Positions 6,676 to 15,148 of a stretch of 20,102 nt of DNA are shown here, piece after piece. Each line of letters opens with the position of its first letter. Positions within the stretch are counted from its first letter, which is position 1. The stretch lies in assembly GCA_038217425.1 (NCBI GenBank), contig JBBQPM010000124.1, positions 1 through 20,102 on the forward strand, given 5' to 3'. This DNA comes from JAIEPT01 sp038217425. Lineage in GTDB: Bacteria; Planctomycetota; Planctomycetia; Gemmatales; Gemmataceae. Position numbers and translations under genes: made by a program. A model generated the notes under the pieces. The model was given only the letters and a program-made list of their open reading frames with translations, ran no database searches and was not told where the DNA came from.

Positions 6676-9600
6676 ATGAAGCTTCGCATTCTCTCGATTT
6701 TCGCCGCACTCCTCGCCGGCATCGCCCACGCCCAGGTTCCCCTCGACAAAATGCAGGCGACGTTCACCACGTCGCCGGGCCTGGAGACCAAGCTCTGGGG
6801 CGGCGAGCCCGGCTTCGTCAACCCGACGTGCATGGATATCGATCACCTGGGCCGAGTCTGGATCGTCGAATCGGTCAACTACCGCACCATCCTCCGCAAG
6901 CAGCCGCTGCGCGACCCCAAGGGGGATCGCATCCTGATCCTCGAAGGCGCGGGCAAGATGGACAAGGTCAGCGTCTTCTACCAGGCCCCCGAGATCCACA
7001 GCCCGCTTGGCATCGCCGTCCTGCCCTACGCCGACGGCAAAGGCGTGAAGGTCTATGTCGCTCAGACGCCGAACATCTGGGTCTTCGTAGATAAGGACGG
7101 CGATAACAATGCCGACGGCCCGCCGACCGTCTTGCTCACCGGCTTCAAGGGCCTCGACCACGATCACGGCGTCCACGGTTTGCTCATCGGGCCCGATAAC
7201 AAGCTCTACTTCACCGTCGGCGATCAGGGCGTGAGCAAACTCAAGTCGTCCGACGGCAAGGGCCCCGAGTACAACACCAACACCACCGACTGTCGGGCCG
7301 CCACCGTCTGGCGCTGCGATCTCGACGGCAAGAATCTCCAGCTCCTCGCCCACAACTTTCGCAACAACTACGAGCCCGCTGTCGACAGCTTCGGCACCGT
7401 CTTCCTCTCCGACAACGACGACGACGGCCAACAGCAGACCCGCATCTGCTACGTCATGAAAGGGGGCGATTACGGGTATCATCGGACGCCGAAAACGTCG
7501 CACTGGAACGAGGAACATCCCGGCATCGTCCACAAGATCCTCCGCACCTACTTCGGCTCGCCGACCGGCATCTGCGTGTACGAGGGGCAGCTGCTCCTGT
7601 CCCGATATCGAGGCAGTTTACTGCACACCGACGCCGGCCCGCGCCATCTGCGAAGCTACATGCTCAAGGCCAAGGGCGCTGCGTATTCGGTCGAGCAAGA
7701 GAACCTAATTCAAAGCACCGACACGTGGTTTCGACCGTCGGACGTGTGCGTCGCCCCGGACGGTTCGGTGTTTGTCGCCGACTGGTACGATCCGGGCGTC
7801 GGCGGACACAACATGGGCGACATCAAGATGGGCCGAATCTATCGTCTGGCGCCTCCGGGAATCGGTTCGTCCGTGCCCAAGATCGAACTGGACTCCGACT
7901 CCGGCATCATCACGGCGCTGGCGTCGGGCAACCTCGCGGTCCGGGCGCTGGCGATGGCCAAGATCCAGGAAATGGGTTTCGAGAAAGCCTACGCCGGCGT
8001 GCTCCATCCCGCTCTGAAGCAGGATAAGGACCGCCTGCTGCGCGCCCGTGCCTTATGGCAACTCGCCCGCTTCGGGAATTTCAAACACGTCCATCAAGCC
8101 CTGTCCGATGCTGACCCCGACTTCCGCGTGCTCGCCCTGCGGATCACGTCCGACTTCTTCCAGCAGTCGCCGATCGACCTGCCGGAAGAATACCAGAAAA
8201 ATATCGTAGACGACCCGTCGGCTGCGGTTCGCCGCGAGGCGCTGCTGCTGCTGCAAAAAGTCGATCCCGTCAAGGCGGGGCCGATGATCCACGCGCTCGC
8301 CGCCAAGTACGACGGCATCGATCGCTTCTATCTCTCCGCCATCGGCATCGCCGTCGGCCATCACGATCCGCAGCGGCGGGAGATTTTGCTCGCCGACTTC
8401 GAGAAACATCATCCCGGCTGGAATCAAGCCATCGCTGGCATGTTGTGGGAATTGCGGCCGCCCAACGTGGGGAAACTGCTCGAGAAACGCCTCGGCGACG
8501 CGTCGCTGCCATCGGCGCAGCGGTCGCAGATCGTCGATATCCTCGCGCTGTCGCTCGACGCCAAGGGAGCTCTACTGCTGGTGAAGGCGCTGGCGATCGA
8601 GAAAGACGCCACGGTTCGCGGCCAGATCGTCTTCGAACTGCGTCAAAATCTGGGAGGCCGGTGGAAGGATTTGCGCGGCGCTCCCGAACTGATCGGCACC
8701 GTGTCGTCGCTGATGAATCGCAACGAGGATAAGGCCGACGGGCTGGCGCTCATCGCGGCTGCGGAGTTGAAAGCGTTCGCCCCGAAGGTGATTGCCATCG
8801 TGCAGGACGAAAAGGCGCCCGCTCAATTACGTGTTGCCGCGGTTCAGGCGCTGGCCGCGTTCAAGACGCCCGAGACGCAAGGCGTGCTCGGCGCCATCCT
8901 CGCGAATTACAAGAGCCAACCCGAAACGCTCGTGCTCGAAGCCCTGCAAACGCTCGGTAAGCTCGGCACCGACGGCTCCACGAATATCCTGCGGACGATC
9001 GTGCTCAACAACGAACCAAGTCGATTATTTCGGCAGACCGCCGTCGCGGGATTGGCCAGCAGCAAGACGGGAAGTGAAATGCTCCTCAAGGATTACGAGG
9101 CCAAGCTCATCGCCGGCGATCTGACCGCGGACCTCTCACGGCTCTTGCGCAACAGCCAATTCCCGGCGACAAAGACCAAGGCGACGGCGGTGCTCCCGGC
9201 CCCCCCGAAGTTCGATCCCAAGAATCTGCCAAGCATTCCGGCACTGCTGACGCGCAAAGGCAACGTCGAGAAGGGCCGACTGGTGATGCAGGCGTCGCTC
9301 AAGAACAACGCGGCTTGCCTCAAGTGCCATGCCGTCCTCGGCGAGGGGGGTAAGGTCGGGCCCGATCTCTCCGTGATCGGCTCGAAGGTCAGCAAGGAGA
9401 ATCTCCTGGAGTCGATTCTGTATCCGAGCCGGGCGATTGCCGACCAGTACATGACGTATCTGATCGAGACGAAGGATGGCCGAACGATCGTGTCGGTGAT
9501 TGCGGAGGAGACGCCGACGAAGATCGTGGTGCTCGACGTCAACGCGAACCAGTTCGTGATCGAGACGAAGAACCTCGAGGGGAAGACGAAGACGGGCAAG

Positions 9601-9720
9601 TCGATCATGCCCGAGGATCTCACGACGTATCTTTCGGAGGATGAGTTGATCGATCTCGTCGAGTACATGTATAGCTTGAAGCAGTCGGCGCTCACGCCGG
9701 TGGGTTCCACAAAGAAGTAG
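6676..9720 (+). CDS. Secreted PVC-type heme-binding protein: dehydrogenase-like propeller, HEAT-type repeats, CxxCH domain
   Basis: With the ATG at 6676 the protein has 1014 residues and a clear signal peptide (about 1-19, ending AHA). The frame stays open upstream to 6397, but that would place the signal sequence internally and overlap the synthase gene. Residues about 25-395 resemble the sugar/sorbosone-dehydrogenase-like beta-propeller of large Planctomycetes/Verrucomicrobia proteins, with an EF-hand-like calcium loop DKDGDNNADG (139-148), FRPSDVCVAPDGSVFVADWY (352-371) and GRIYRLAPPG (386-395). Residues about 405-830 are alpha-helical and HEAT-like. The C-terminus has one heme c motif CLKCH (881-885) and a candidate axial Met978 in SIMPEDL. 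This design suggests periplasmic oxidation of a sugar, alcohol or polysaccharide with electrons passed to heme. The substrate is unknown. Family assignment is strong. Confidence 0.92.
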   Translation: MKLRILSIFAALLAGIAHAQVPLDKMQATFTTSPGLETKLWGGEPGFVNPTCMDIDHLGRVWIVESVNYRTILRKQPLRDPKGDRILILEGAGKMDKVSVFYQAPEIHSPLGIAVLPYADGKGVKVYVAQTPNIWVFVDKDGDNNADGPPTVLLTGFKGLDHDHGVHGLLIGPDNKLYFTVGDQGVSKLKSSDGKGPEYNTNTTDCRAATVWRCDLDGKNLQLLAHNFRNNYEPAVDSFGTVFLSDNDDDGQQQTRICYVMKGGDYGYHRTPKTSHWNEEHPGIVHKILRTYFGSPTGICVYEGQLLLSRYRGSLLHTDAGPRHLRSYMLKAKGAAYSVEQENLIQSTDTWFRPSDVCVAPDGSVFVADWYDPGVGGHNMGDIKMGRIYRLAPPGIGSSVPKIELDSDSGIITALASGNLAVRALAMAKIQEMGFEKAYAGVLHPALKQDKDRLLRARALWQLARFGNFKHVHQALSDADPDFRVLALRITSDFFQQSPIDLPEEYQKNIVDDPSAAVRREALLLLQKVDPVKAGPMIHALAAKYDGIDRFYLSAIGIAVGHHDPQRREILLADFEKHHPGWNQAIAGMLWELRPPNVGKLLEKRLGDASLPSAQRSQIVDILALSLDAKGALLLVKALAIEKDATVRGQIVFELRQNLGGRWKDLRGAPELIGTVSSLMNRNEDKADGLALIAAAELKAFAPKVIAIVQDEKAPAQLRVAAVQALAAFKTPETQGVLGAILANYKSQPETLVLEALQTLGKLGTDGSTNILRTIVLNNEPSRLFRQTAVAGLASSKTGSEMLLKDYEAKLIAGDLTADLSRLLRNSQFPATKTKATAVLPAPPKFDPKNLPSIPALLTRKGNVEKGRLVMQASLKNNAACLKCHAVLGEGGKVGPDLSVIGSKVSKENLLESILYPSRAIADQYMTYLIETKDGRTIVSVIAEETPTKIVVLDVNANQFVIETKNLEGKTKTGKSIMPEDLTTYLSEDELIDLVEYMYSLKQSALTPVGSTKK

Positions 9721-9727
9721 TCCGCGT

Positions 9728-9826
9728 GAAAGCCCAGGGATGGCTATCCCTGGGGAACCCTGATGACGCGCCGGTCGGATGCAGGCCGCGGGAGTCTTCC
9801 CCAGGGATAGCCATCCCTGGGCTTTC
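9728..9826. repeat. Nested palindromic element, copy 2 (30-bp perfect arms, 39-nt loop)
   Basis: Positions 9728-9757 are perfectly complementary to 9797-9826. The outer 27 bp of each arm are identical to copy 1 at 5395-5455, but the loop is longer and unrelated. It begins 7 nt after the stop of the heme-protein gene and ends 37 nt before ileS. Each arm again contains CCCAGGGAT and ATCCCTGGG. It occupies most of the gap, so it may end the upstream transcript, yet no separate ileS promoter is obvious around it. Confidence 0.9.
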
Positions 9827-9830
9827 TCTA

Positions 9831-9862
9831 GAATGACCCTTTCCCCGCGAAAGAGGTCATTC
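9831..9862 (+). promoter_or_regulatory. Hairpin that buries the ileS ribosome binding site
   Basis: GAATGACC (9831-9838) pairs with GGTCATTC (9855-9862), and inside it CTTTC (9839-9843) pairs with GAAAG (9849-9853), leaving one bulged A at 9854 and a 5-nt loop. The 13-bp stem ends one base before the ATG at 9864. The only purine-rich ribosome binding site candidate, AAGAGG at 9851-9856, lies in the 3' arm, so a folded leader should hinder initiation. This suggests translational control or mRNA protection. A role as a DNA operator is an alternative. Confidence 0.55.
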
Positions 9863-9863
9863 C

Positions 9864-12800
9864 ATGCCGCTTGATAAAGTCGAGACGCAAGTCGATTTTC
9901 CCGCCCAAGAAGCCCGCATCCTCCAATTCTGGGACGATATCCACGCCTTCGAGAAACGTCGGCAGCTCAACGCCGGCAAGCCGAAGTGGTCGTTCCTCGA
10001 CGGGCCCATCACCGCCAACAATCCGATGGGCGTCCACCACGCCTGGGGCCGCACGTACAAGGACGCGTTCAACCGCTACTTCGCGATGACCGGGCACGAA
10101 CTCCGCTACCAGAACGGCTTCGATTGCCAGGGGCTGTGGGTCGAAGTGGAAGTCGAGAAATCGCTCGATCTGAAGACCAAGCGCGACATCGAGACACTCG
10201 TCCCCGGCGACCGTTTCGCGTCTATCGATAAATTCGTAGAAGAGTGCAAGGCTCGCGTCAACAAGTTCGCCCGTCGGCAGACCGAGCAATCGATCCGCCT
10301 GGGCTACTGGATGGACTGGGACCGCACCGACGCCGACTGGGCCAAGCCCGCAGGCGAGCGCAAGTCGTACTTCACGATGGCTGAGGAGAACAACTACACG
10401 ATCTGGGCATTCCTCAAGAAGTGCTTCGACCGCGAACTCGTCTACAAGTCGTTCGACGCGATGCCCTGGTGCGGCCGCTGCGGCACCGGCATCAGCCAAA
10501 TGGAGATGAACGAGGGCTACCAGATGGTCGCCCATCGCAGCGTCTTCGTGAAGTTCCCCCTCAAGGATCAGCCCGGCGAAAACCTGCTGATCTGGACGAC
10601 GACGCCCTGGACGCTATCGAGTAACGTCGGCGCCGCCGTCAATCCGACGCTGACGTACCTGCAAATCAAACACAAGGACGAGATCTACTACCTCGCCAAG
10701 GGCGCCTTCACCGCGGCCCGGCTCGAGGACCAGTTCAAACGCAAGGAATGGGTCGACGGCGTCCCCAAACTCAAGTCGCTCGAGCAGATCTTCAAGGAGA
10801 AAGGGGGCTACGAGATCGTCGGCGAAGTCTCCGGCAAAGATCTCGTCGGTCGGCCGTACAAGGGCCCGTTCGACGAAGTCCCGGCCCAGCAGAGTCCCTT
10901 TGGGTATCCCGATGAGATCGCGCGTGTCGCCCGACGCCTGCAATGGGGCCCCGCGACGTCGGCCAGCGAAATCCACCGCGTCGTCGCCTGGGAAGCGGTC
11001 GGCGAAGCGGAAGGGACCGGCATCGTCCACATCGCGCCCGGTTGCGGCAAGGAAGACTTCGCGCTCGGCAAAATCGAAGGCCTCGTGCCGGTTGCGCCGC
11101 TCGACGAAGAAGGGACGTTCCTCCCCGGCTTCGGCGAACTTTCCGGCAAGTCGGCGCTCAAGGAAGAGACCACGACCTTCATTCTCGACACGCTCCAGAA
11201 GAAGGGCATCCTACTCGCCGTCGAGAAGTATCCGCACAGCTATCCGCACTGCTGGCGCTGCAAGACGGAACTGCTCTTCCGCCTCGTCGACGAGTGGTTC
11301 ATCGACATGAAGTGGCGCGAGGAGATCATGGACGTCGTCGGCGACGTCACGTTCCTGCCCGAATCGATCAACGGCAAAGCCCGCGAGAACGATTGGCTGA
11401 AGAACATGGGCGACTGGATGATCTCGAAGAAGCGCTACTGGGGCCTCGCCCTGCCGATCTGGGTCGATGAAGCGACCGGCGATTTCGAAGTCCTCGGCTC
11501 GTACGAAGAACTGAAGGAGCGGGCCGTCGAGGGTTGGGCGGAGTTCGAGGGACATTCGCCGCATCGGCCCTGGATCGACCTGATCAAGATCCGCAATCCC
11601 AAGAACGGCAACCTCATGTCGCGCATCAGCGACGTCGGCAACCCCTGGCTCGATGCCGGCATCGTGCCGTACTCGACGATGAAGTACAACACCGACCCGG
11701 CCGAGTGGGAGAAGTGGTTCCCGGCCGACTTCATCACCGAATGCTTTCCGGGGCAGTTTCGCAACTGGTTCTACGCCCTGCTCGCCATGAGCACGATGAT
11801 GACCGGACGTGCGCCGTTCAAGGTGCTGCTGGGGCATGCGTTGGTGCGCGACGAACAGGGCGAGGAGATGCACAAGTCGCGTGGCAACGCGATCCCGTTC
11901 GAGGGCGCCGCGAGCGACGGATACGAGATCAAGGGGAAGGACGGCAAGACGACGAAGTATCCGCCGATGAGCGCGGACCTGATGCGCTGGATGTATTGCC
12001 GCAACAATCCGTCGTCGAACATCAACTTCGGCCCCGGCCCCGCGGAGGAGATTCGCAGCAAAGTCATCATGAAGCTGTGGAACACGTACGCGTTCTTCTG
12101 CAACTACGCCCGCCTCGACGGCTTCGACCCGGCCGCCGCGCCGGTGCCGCTCCAGGATCGTCCCGACATCGATCGCTGGATCTTGTCGGACTTGCAGGAG
12201 CTGATCCGCACCGCTCGGGCGGCGTTCGAGGCCTTCAGCCTGATGGCGTTCTGCTTGAAAGCGGAGGAGTTCATCGACGACAAGCTGAGCAACTGGTACG
12301 TGCGCCGCAACCGTCGGCGATTCTGGAAGAGCGAGCAGGGCGCGGACAAATTGGCCGCGTATCAGACGCTTTACACGGTGCTCGTGACGCTGACGAAGTT
12401 GTGCGCCCCGGTGGTGCCGTTCTTCTCGGAATCGATCTACCAGAATCTGGTCGTGAAGACTGCCAAGGGCGCTGTCCCCGAGAGCGTCCATCACTGCGAC
12501 TACCCGGTCGTGGACGAGTCGATGGTTGACGCTCAGTTGTCGCAAGATATGGAAGATCTCTTGCGAATTGTCTCGCTTGGTTCGGCAGCGAGAAACACGC
12601 TCAAGATCAAGAATCGCCAGCCGCTCGCCGAACTTGTAATTCGCCCAGGTAGCGATGCCGATCGGCGAGCAGTCAACCGCTTTCCGGATCAGATTGAGGA
12701 CGAACTTAACCTCAAAAAAGTACGACTGCATTCCGACTCGACGCCGTTGTTGACGTTCGAGTTGAAATTGAATCCGAAGGCGGCGGGCCCCAAACTCGGG

Positions 12801-13268
12801 GCTCGTCTCGGGGCCGTCGCCTCTGCACTTGCAAAACACGCCACCGCCGTCGAAATGTTGCAAGGCGGTAAGTCGGTGACGCTCGATGTGGGCGAGCCGG
12901 TGACGATCGATCCGGGCGATGTCTGGATCACGCCGAAGATCGAAAAGGGCTTCGCGGGGCTCGCTGATAAGGGGACGCAACTCCTTTTGGACGCTCGCAT
13001 CACGCCGGAGTTGGCCCGCGAAGGCATGGCCCGCGAAGTCATTCGCCACGTGCAGAGCAGCCGTAAGGAGGCGGAACTTCAGCCAGAAGACCGCATCGTG
13101 CTGCATCTGCAAACAAGCGACGCCGAGTTGACGCAAGCGATCGACGAGCACTGGGCGTACATTGCCGCCGAGACGTTGGCGGTCGAGCGGACGGCGACGA
13201 CCGGCTTTCACGCGGAGGTGAAAATCGACGGCAAGCCGCTCGCGATCGATCTAAGTAAGAAGGGATAA
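9864..13268 (+). CDS. ileS: Isoleucyl-tRNA synthetase, IleRS2-like type
   Basis: This 1134-residue class I synthetase charges tRNA-Ile with isoleucine. The HIGH region reads NPMGVHHAWGR (53-63), a recognised variant, and the KMSKS loop reads MHKSRGN (669-675), with the catalytic second lysine kept at 671. The CP1 editing domain shows IWTTTPWTL (243-251) and GTGIVHIAPGCGKED (384-398), the latter with Asp398, expected to be needed for editing valine. Two CxxC pairs, C203/C206 and C463/C466, may bind zinc. The C-terminal part from about 830 includes an anticodon-binding helical domain and a tail with LTPELAREG-like sequence, as in the longer bacterial/eukaryal type 2 enzymes often insensitive to mupirocin. 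It likely leads an operon: the next gene starts 4 nt after its stop. A hairpin covers its ribosome binding site. Confidence 0.96.
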   Translation: MPLDKVETQVDFPAQEARILQFWDDIHAFEKRRQLNAGKPKWSFLDGPITANNPMGVHHAWGRTYKDAFNRYFAMTGHELRYQNGFDCQGLWVEVEVEKSLDLKTKRDIETLVPGDRFASIDKFVEECKARVNKFARRQTEQSIRLGYWMDWDRTDADWAKPAGERKSYFTMAEENNYTIWAFLKKCFDRELVYKSFDAMPWCGRCGTGISQMEMNEGYQMVAHRSVFVKFPLKDQPGENLLIWTTTPWTLSSNVGAAVNPTLTYLQIKHKDEIYYLAKGAFTAARLEDQFKRKEWVDGVPKLKSLEQIFKEKGGYEIVGEVSGKDLVGRPYKGPFDEVPAQQSPFGYPDEIARVARRLQWGPATSASEIHRVVAWEAVGEAEGTGIVHIAPGCGKEDFALGKIEGLVPVAPLDEEGTFLPGFGELSGKSALKEETTTFILDTLQKKGILLAVEKYPHSYPHCWRCKTELLFRLVDEWFIDMKWREEIMDVVGDVTFLPESINGKARENDWLKNMGDWMISKKRYWGLALPIWVDEATGDFEVLGSYEELKERAVEGWAEFEGHSPHRPWIDLIKIRNPKNGNLMSRISDVGNPWLDAGIVPYSTMKYNTDPAEWEKWFPADFITECFPGQFRNWFYALLAMSTMMTGRAPFKVLLGHALVRDEQGEEMHKSRGNAIPFEGAASDGYEIKGKDGKTTKYPPMSADLMRWMYCRNNPSSNINFGPGPAEEIRSKVIMKLWNTYAFFCNYARLDGFDPAAAPVPLQDRPDIDRWILSDLQELIRTARAAFEAFSLMAFCLKAEEFIDDKLSNWYVRRNRRRFWKSEQGADKLAAYQTLYTVLVTLTKLCAPVVPFFSESIYQNLVVKTAKGAVPESVHHCDYPVVDESMVDAQLSQDMEDLLRIVSLGSAARNTLKIKNRQPLAELVIRPGSDADRRAVNRFPDQIEDELNLKKVRLHSDSTPLLTFELKLNPKAAGPKLGARLGAVASALAKHATAVEMLQGGKSVTLDVGEPVTIDPGDVWITPKIEKGFAGLADKGTQLLLDARITPELAREGMAREVIRHVQSSRKEAELQPEDRIVLHLQTSDAELTQAIDEHWAYIAAETLAVERTATTGFHAEVKIDGKPLAIDLSKKG

Positions 13269-13272
13269 ATCG

Positions 13273-15138
13273 ATGTCTACGCGTTTCACCCTGCTTCGCT
13301 TCGCTAGCACGCTCGCTTGCGTATTACTTACGCTACCCGTGTGGGCTCAGGATCCTGCGAAGGACGCCGAAGCCGCCGCGCAACTCTTCCACGTCCGCAC
13401 GGCAATGGTCCCGATGCGCGACGGCGTGAAACTTCACACCACCGTCTACATCCCGAAAAATCAGTCGGGGCCGCTGCCGTTCGTCATGATGCGGACGCCC
13501 TACGGTATCGACGTCCGCGGTCCGCGAGCTCTCTCGGCTTATTTCAAAGACATGGCGGACGAAGGCTACTTTTTCGTCTTCCAGGACATTCGCGGCCGAT
13601 TCAAGTCTGAGGGCGAGTTCGTCATGGCACGCCCGCCCCGCGATGCCAAGAATCCCAAGGCGATCGACGAGAGCACCGATACCAACGACACCATCGATTG
13701 GCTGCTCGAAAACATCCCCAAGAACAACGGACGCGTCGGCATTCTCGGCATCAGCTATCCCGGTTGGCTCGCGGTGATGGCGCTGCTCGATCCGCACCCG
13801 GCACTCAAGGCGACGTCGCCGCAGGCTTCGCCGGCCGACCAGTTTATCGGCGACGACTTCCATCATAACGGCGCCTTTCGCCTCAGCTACGCCTTCGAAT
13901 ATGTCGCCATGATGGAGACGAACAAAGAGAACACGATGTTCGCATTCGATCGCTATGACACCTACGAGTGGTACCTCCGCCTCGGCGCCCTCTCGAACGT
14001 CAACGCCAAGATCTTCAAGCAGAAGATGCCGACCTGGAACGACTTCGTAAGCCATCCCAACTACGACGACTTCTGGCAGAAGCAAGCATTCGCTCGGTAC
14101 CTGAACCGCATCACGGTGCCGACGCTGCATGTGGCCGGGTGGTTCGATCAGGAGGATTTCTACGGTCCGCTCAAGATCTACGAGATGCTCGAACGGCACG
14201 ACAAGAATAACCTCAACTTCCTCGTCGTCGGGCCCTGGAATCATGGCGGCTGGCAGAAGGGACCGGGCGATAGGCTGGGCCGGGTCTCGTTCGCCAGCGA
14301 CACCGGCGCGTATTTCAGGGCCAAGGTGCAAGCGCCGTTCTTCGCGTACTATCTCAAGGACAAAGGGACTCTGAAACAACCCGAGGCGCTCCTGTTTCAG
14401 ACCGGCGCCAATCGCTGGGCGAGCCACGATCGTTGGCCGGCAAAGACCGCGCAGAAGCAGTCGCTCTACTTCCATGCTGAGGGTAAGCTCGCGTTCGCGC
14501 CGCCGACGGATACCAAGGAGGCGTTCGACGGCTACATCTCCGATCCCGCCAAGCCAGTGCCGTATCGTCCCCGGCCCGTGACGCCGACGTATCCGGGGCC
14601 CGAATGGCAAGTCTGGATGGTCGAGGACCAACGCTTCACGCAGCATCGGCCCGACGTCCTCACGTACGAAACCGAACCGCTGGAACACGACGTGACGCTC
14701 GGCGGTTCGATCACCGCGCGGATCTTTGGCGCCACCACCGGCACCGATTGCGACTGGATCGTCCGCGTCATCGACGTCCATCCCGAAAAAATCGAGAAGG
14801 AACCGGGCATGGGGGGCTTCCAGATGCTCGTGAGCGGCGAAGTCCTGCGCAGCCGATTCCGCAAGAGCTTCGAGAAGCCCGAGCCCGTGAAGCCGAACGA
14901 AGTGAACGAATACGCGCTCAATCTGCACTGGTCGCATCACTGCTTTCGCAAGGGGCACAAGATCATGGTGCAGGTGCAGAGCACGTGGTTTCCGCTGATC
15001 GATCGCAATCCGCAGAAGTACGTCGCCAACATTTTCGAGGCGACCGACGCCGACTTCCAGGTCGCCCGGCAACAAATCTATCGTTCGCCAATGCATGCGT
15101 CGCGCCTCGAGTTTCAAGTGATTCCTCCTTCCAAGTAG
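13273..15138 (+). CDS. Secreted CocE/NonD family hydrolase (S15-like alpha/beta hydrolase)
   Basis: The 621-residue product has a signal peptide (about 1-25, ending VWA before Gln26). It then shows the pattern of cocaine-esterase and X-Pro dipeptidyl-peptidase relatives: MRDGVKLHTTVYIP (48-61), DIRGRFKSEG (105-114), the nucleophile elbow GISYPG with Ser161 (159-164), GWFDQED with candidate Asp292, and GPWNHGG with candidate His324. A C-terminal jelly-roll domain (about 420-615) fits the family and often takes part in substrate binding. The triad looks complete, so it is probably an active esterase, amidase or peptidase outside the cytoplasm. Substrate cannot be deduced. The gene starts 4 nt after ileS, with AAGGGA at 13260-13265 within the ileS end as its ribosome binding site, and hisA follows after 10 nt. 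Its link with those housekeeping genes appears positional. Confidence 0.9.
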   Translation: MSTRFTLLRFASTLACVLLTLPVWAQDPAKDAEAAAQLFHVRTAMVPMRDGVKLHTTVYIPKNQSGPLPFVMMRTPYGIDVRGPRALSAYFKDMADEGYFFVFQDIRGRFKSEGEFVMARPPRDAKNPKAIDESTDTNDTIDWLLENIPKNNGRVGILGISYPGWLAVMALLDPHPALKATSPQASPADQFIGDDFHHNGAFRLSYAFEYVAMMETNKENTMFAFDRYDTYEWYLRLGALSNVNAKIFKQKMPTWNDFVSHPNYDDFWQKQAFARYLNRITVPTLHVAGWFDQEDFYGPLKIYEMLERHDKNNLNFLVVGPWNHGGWQKGPGDRLGRVSFASDTGAYFRAKVQAPFFAYYLKDKGTLKQPEALLFQTGANRWASHDRWPAKTAQKQSLYFHAEGKLAFAPPTDTKEAFDGYISDPAKPVPYRPRPVTPTYPGPEWQVWMVEDQRFTQHRPDVLTYETEPLEHDVTLGGSITARIFGATTGTDCDWIVRVIDVHPEKIEKEPGMGGFQMLVSGEVLRSRFRKSFEKPEPVKPNEVNEYALNLHWSHHCFRKGHKIMVQVQSTWFPLIDRNPQKYVANIFEATDADFQVARQQIYRSPMHASRLEFQVIPPSK

Positions 15139-15148
15139 AAAGTCCCTC

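Noticed and set aside
5395..9826. CRISPR array or composite transposon defined by the repeated palindromes
   Set aside because: There are only two copies, with no regular spacers, no cas genes, no transposase and no target-site duplications that I could see.
9721..9863. T-box riboswitch for ileS
   Set aside because: The gap is filled by the palindromic element and a short hairpin, and no T-box core sequence or specifier loop is visible.
11211..13211. Long antisense frame within ileS, and a similar one opposite the hydrolase (13333-15150)
   Set aside because: Both mirror the codon periodicity of strongly supported genes and show no recognisable motifs.
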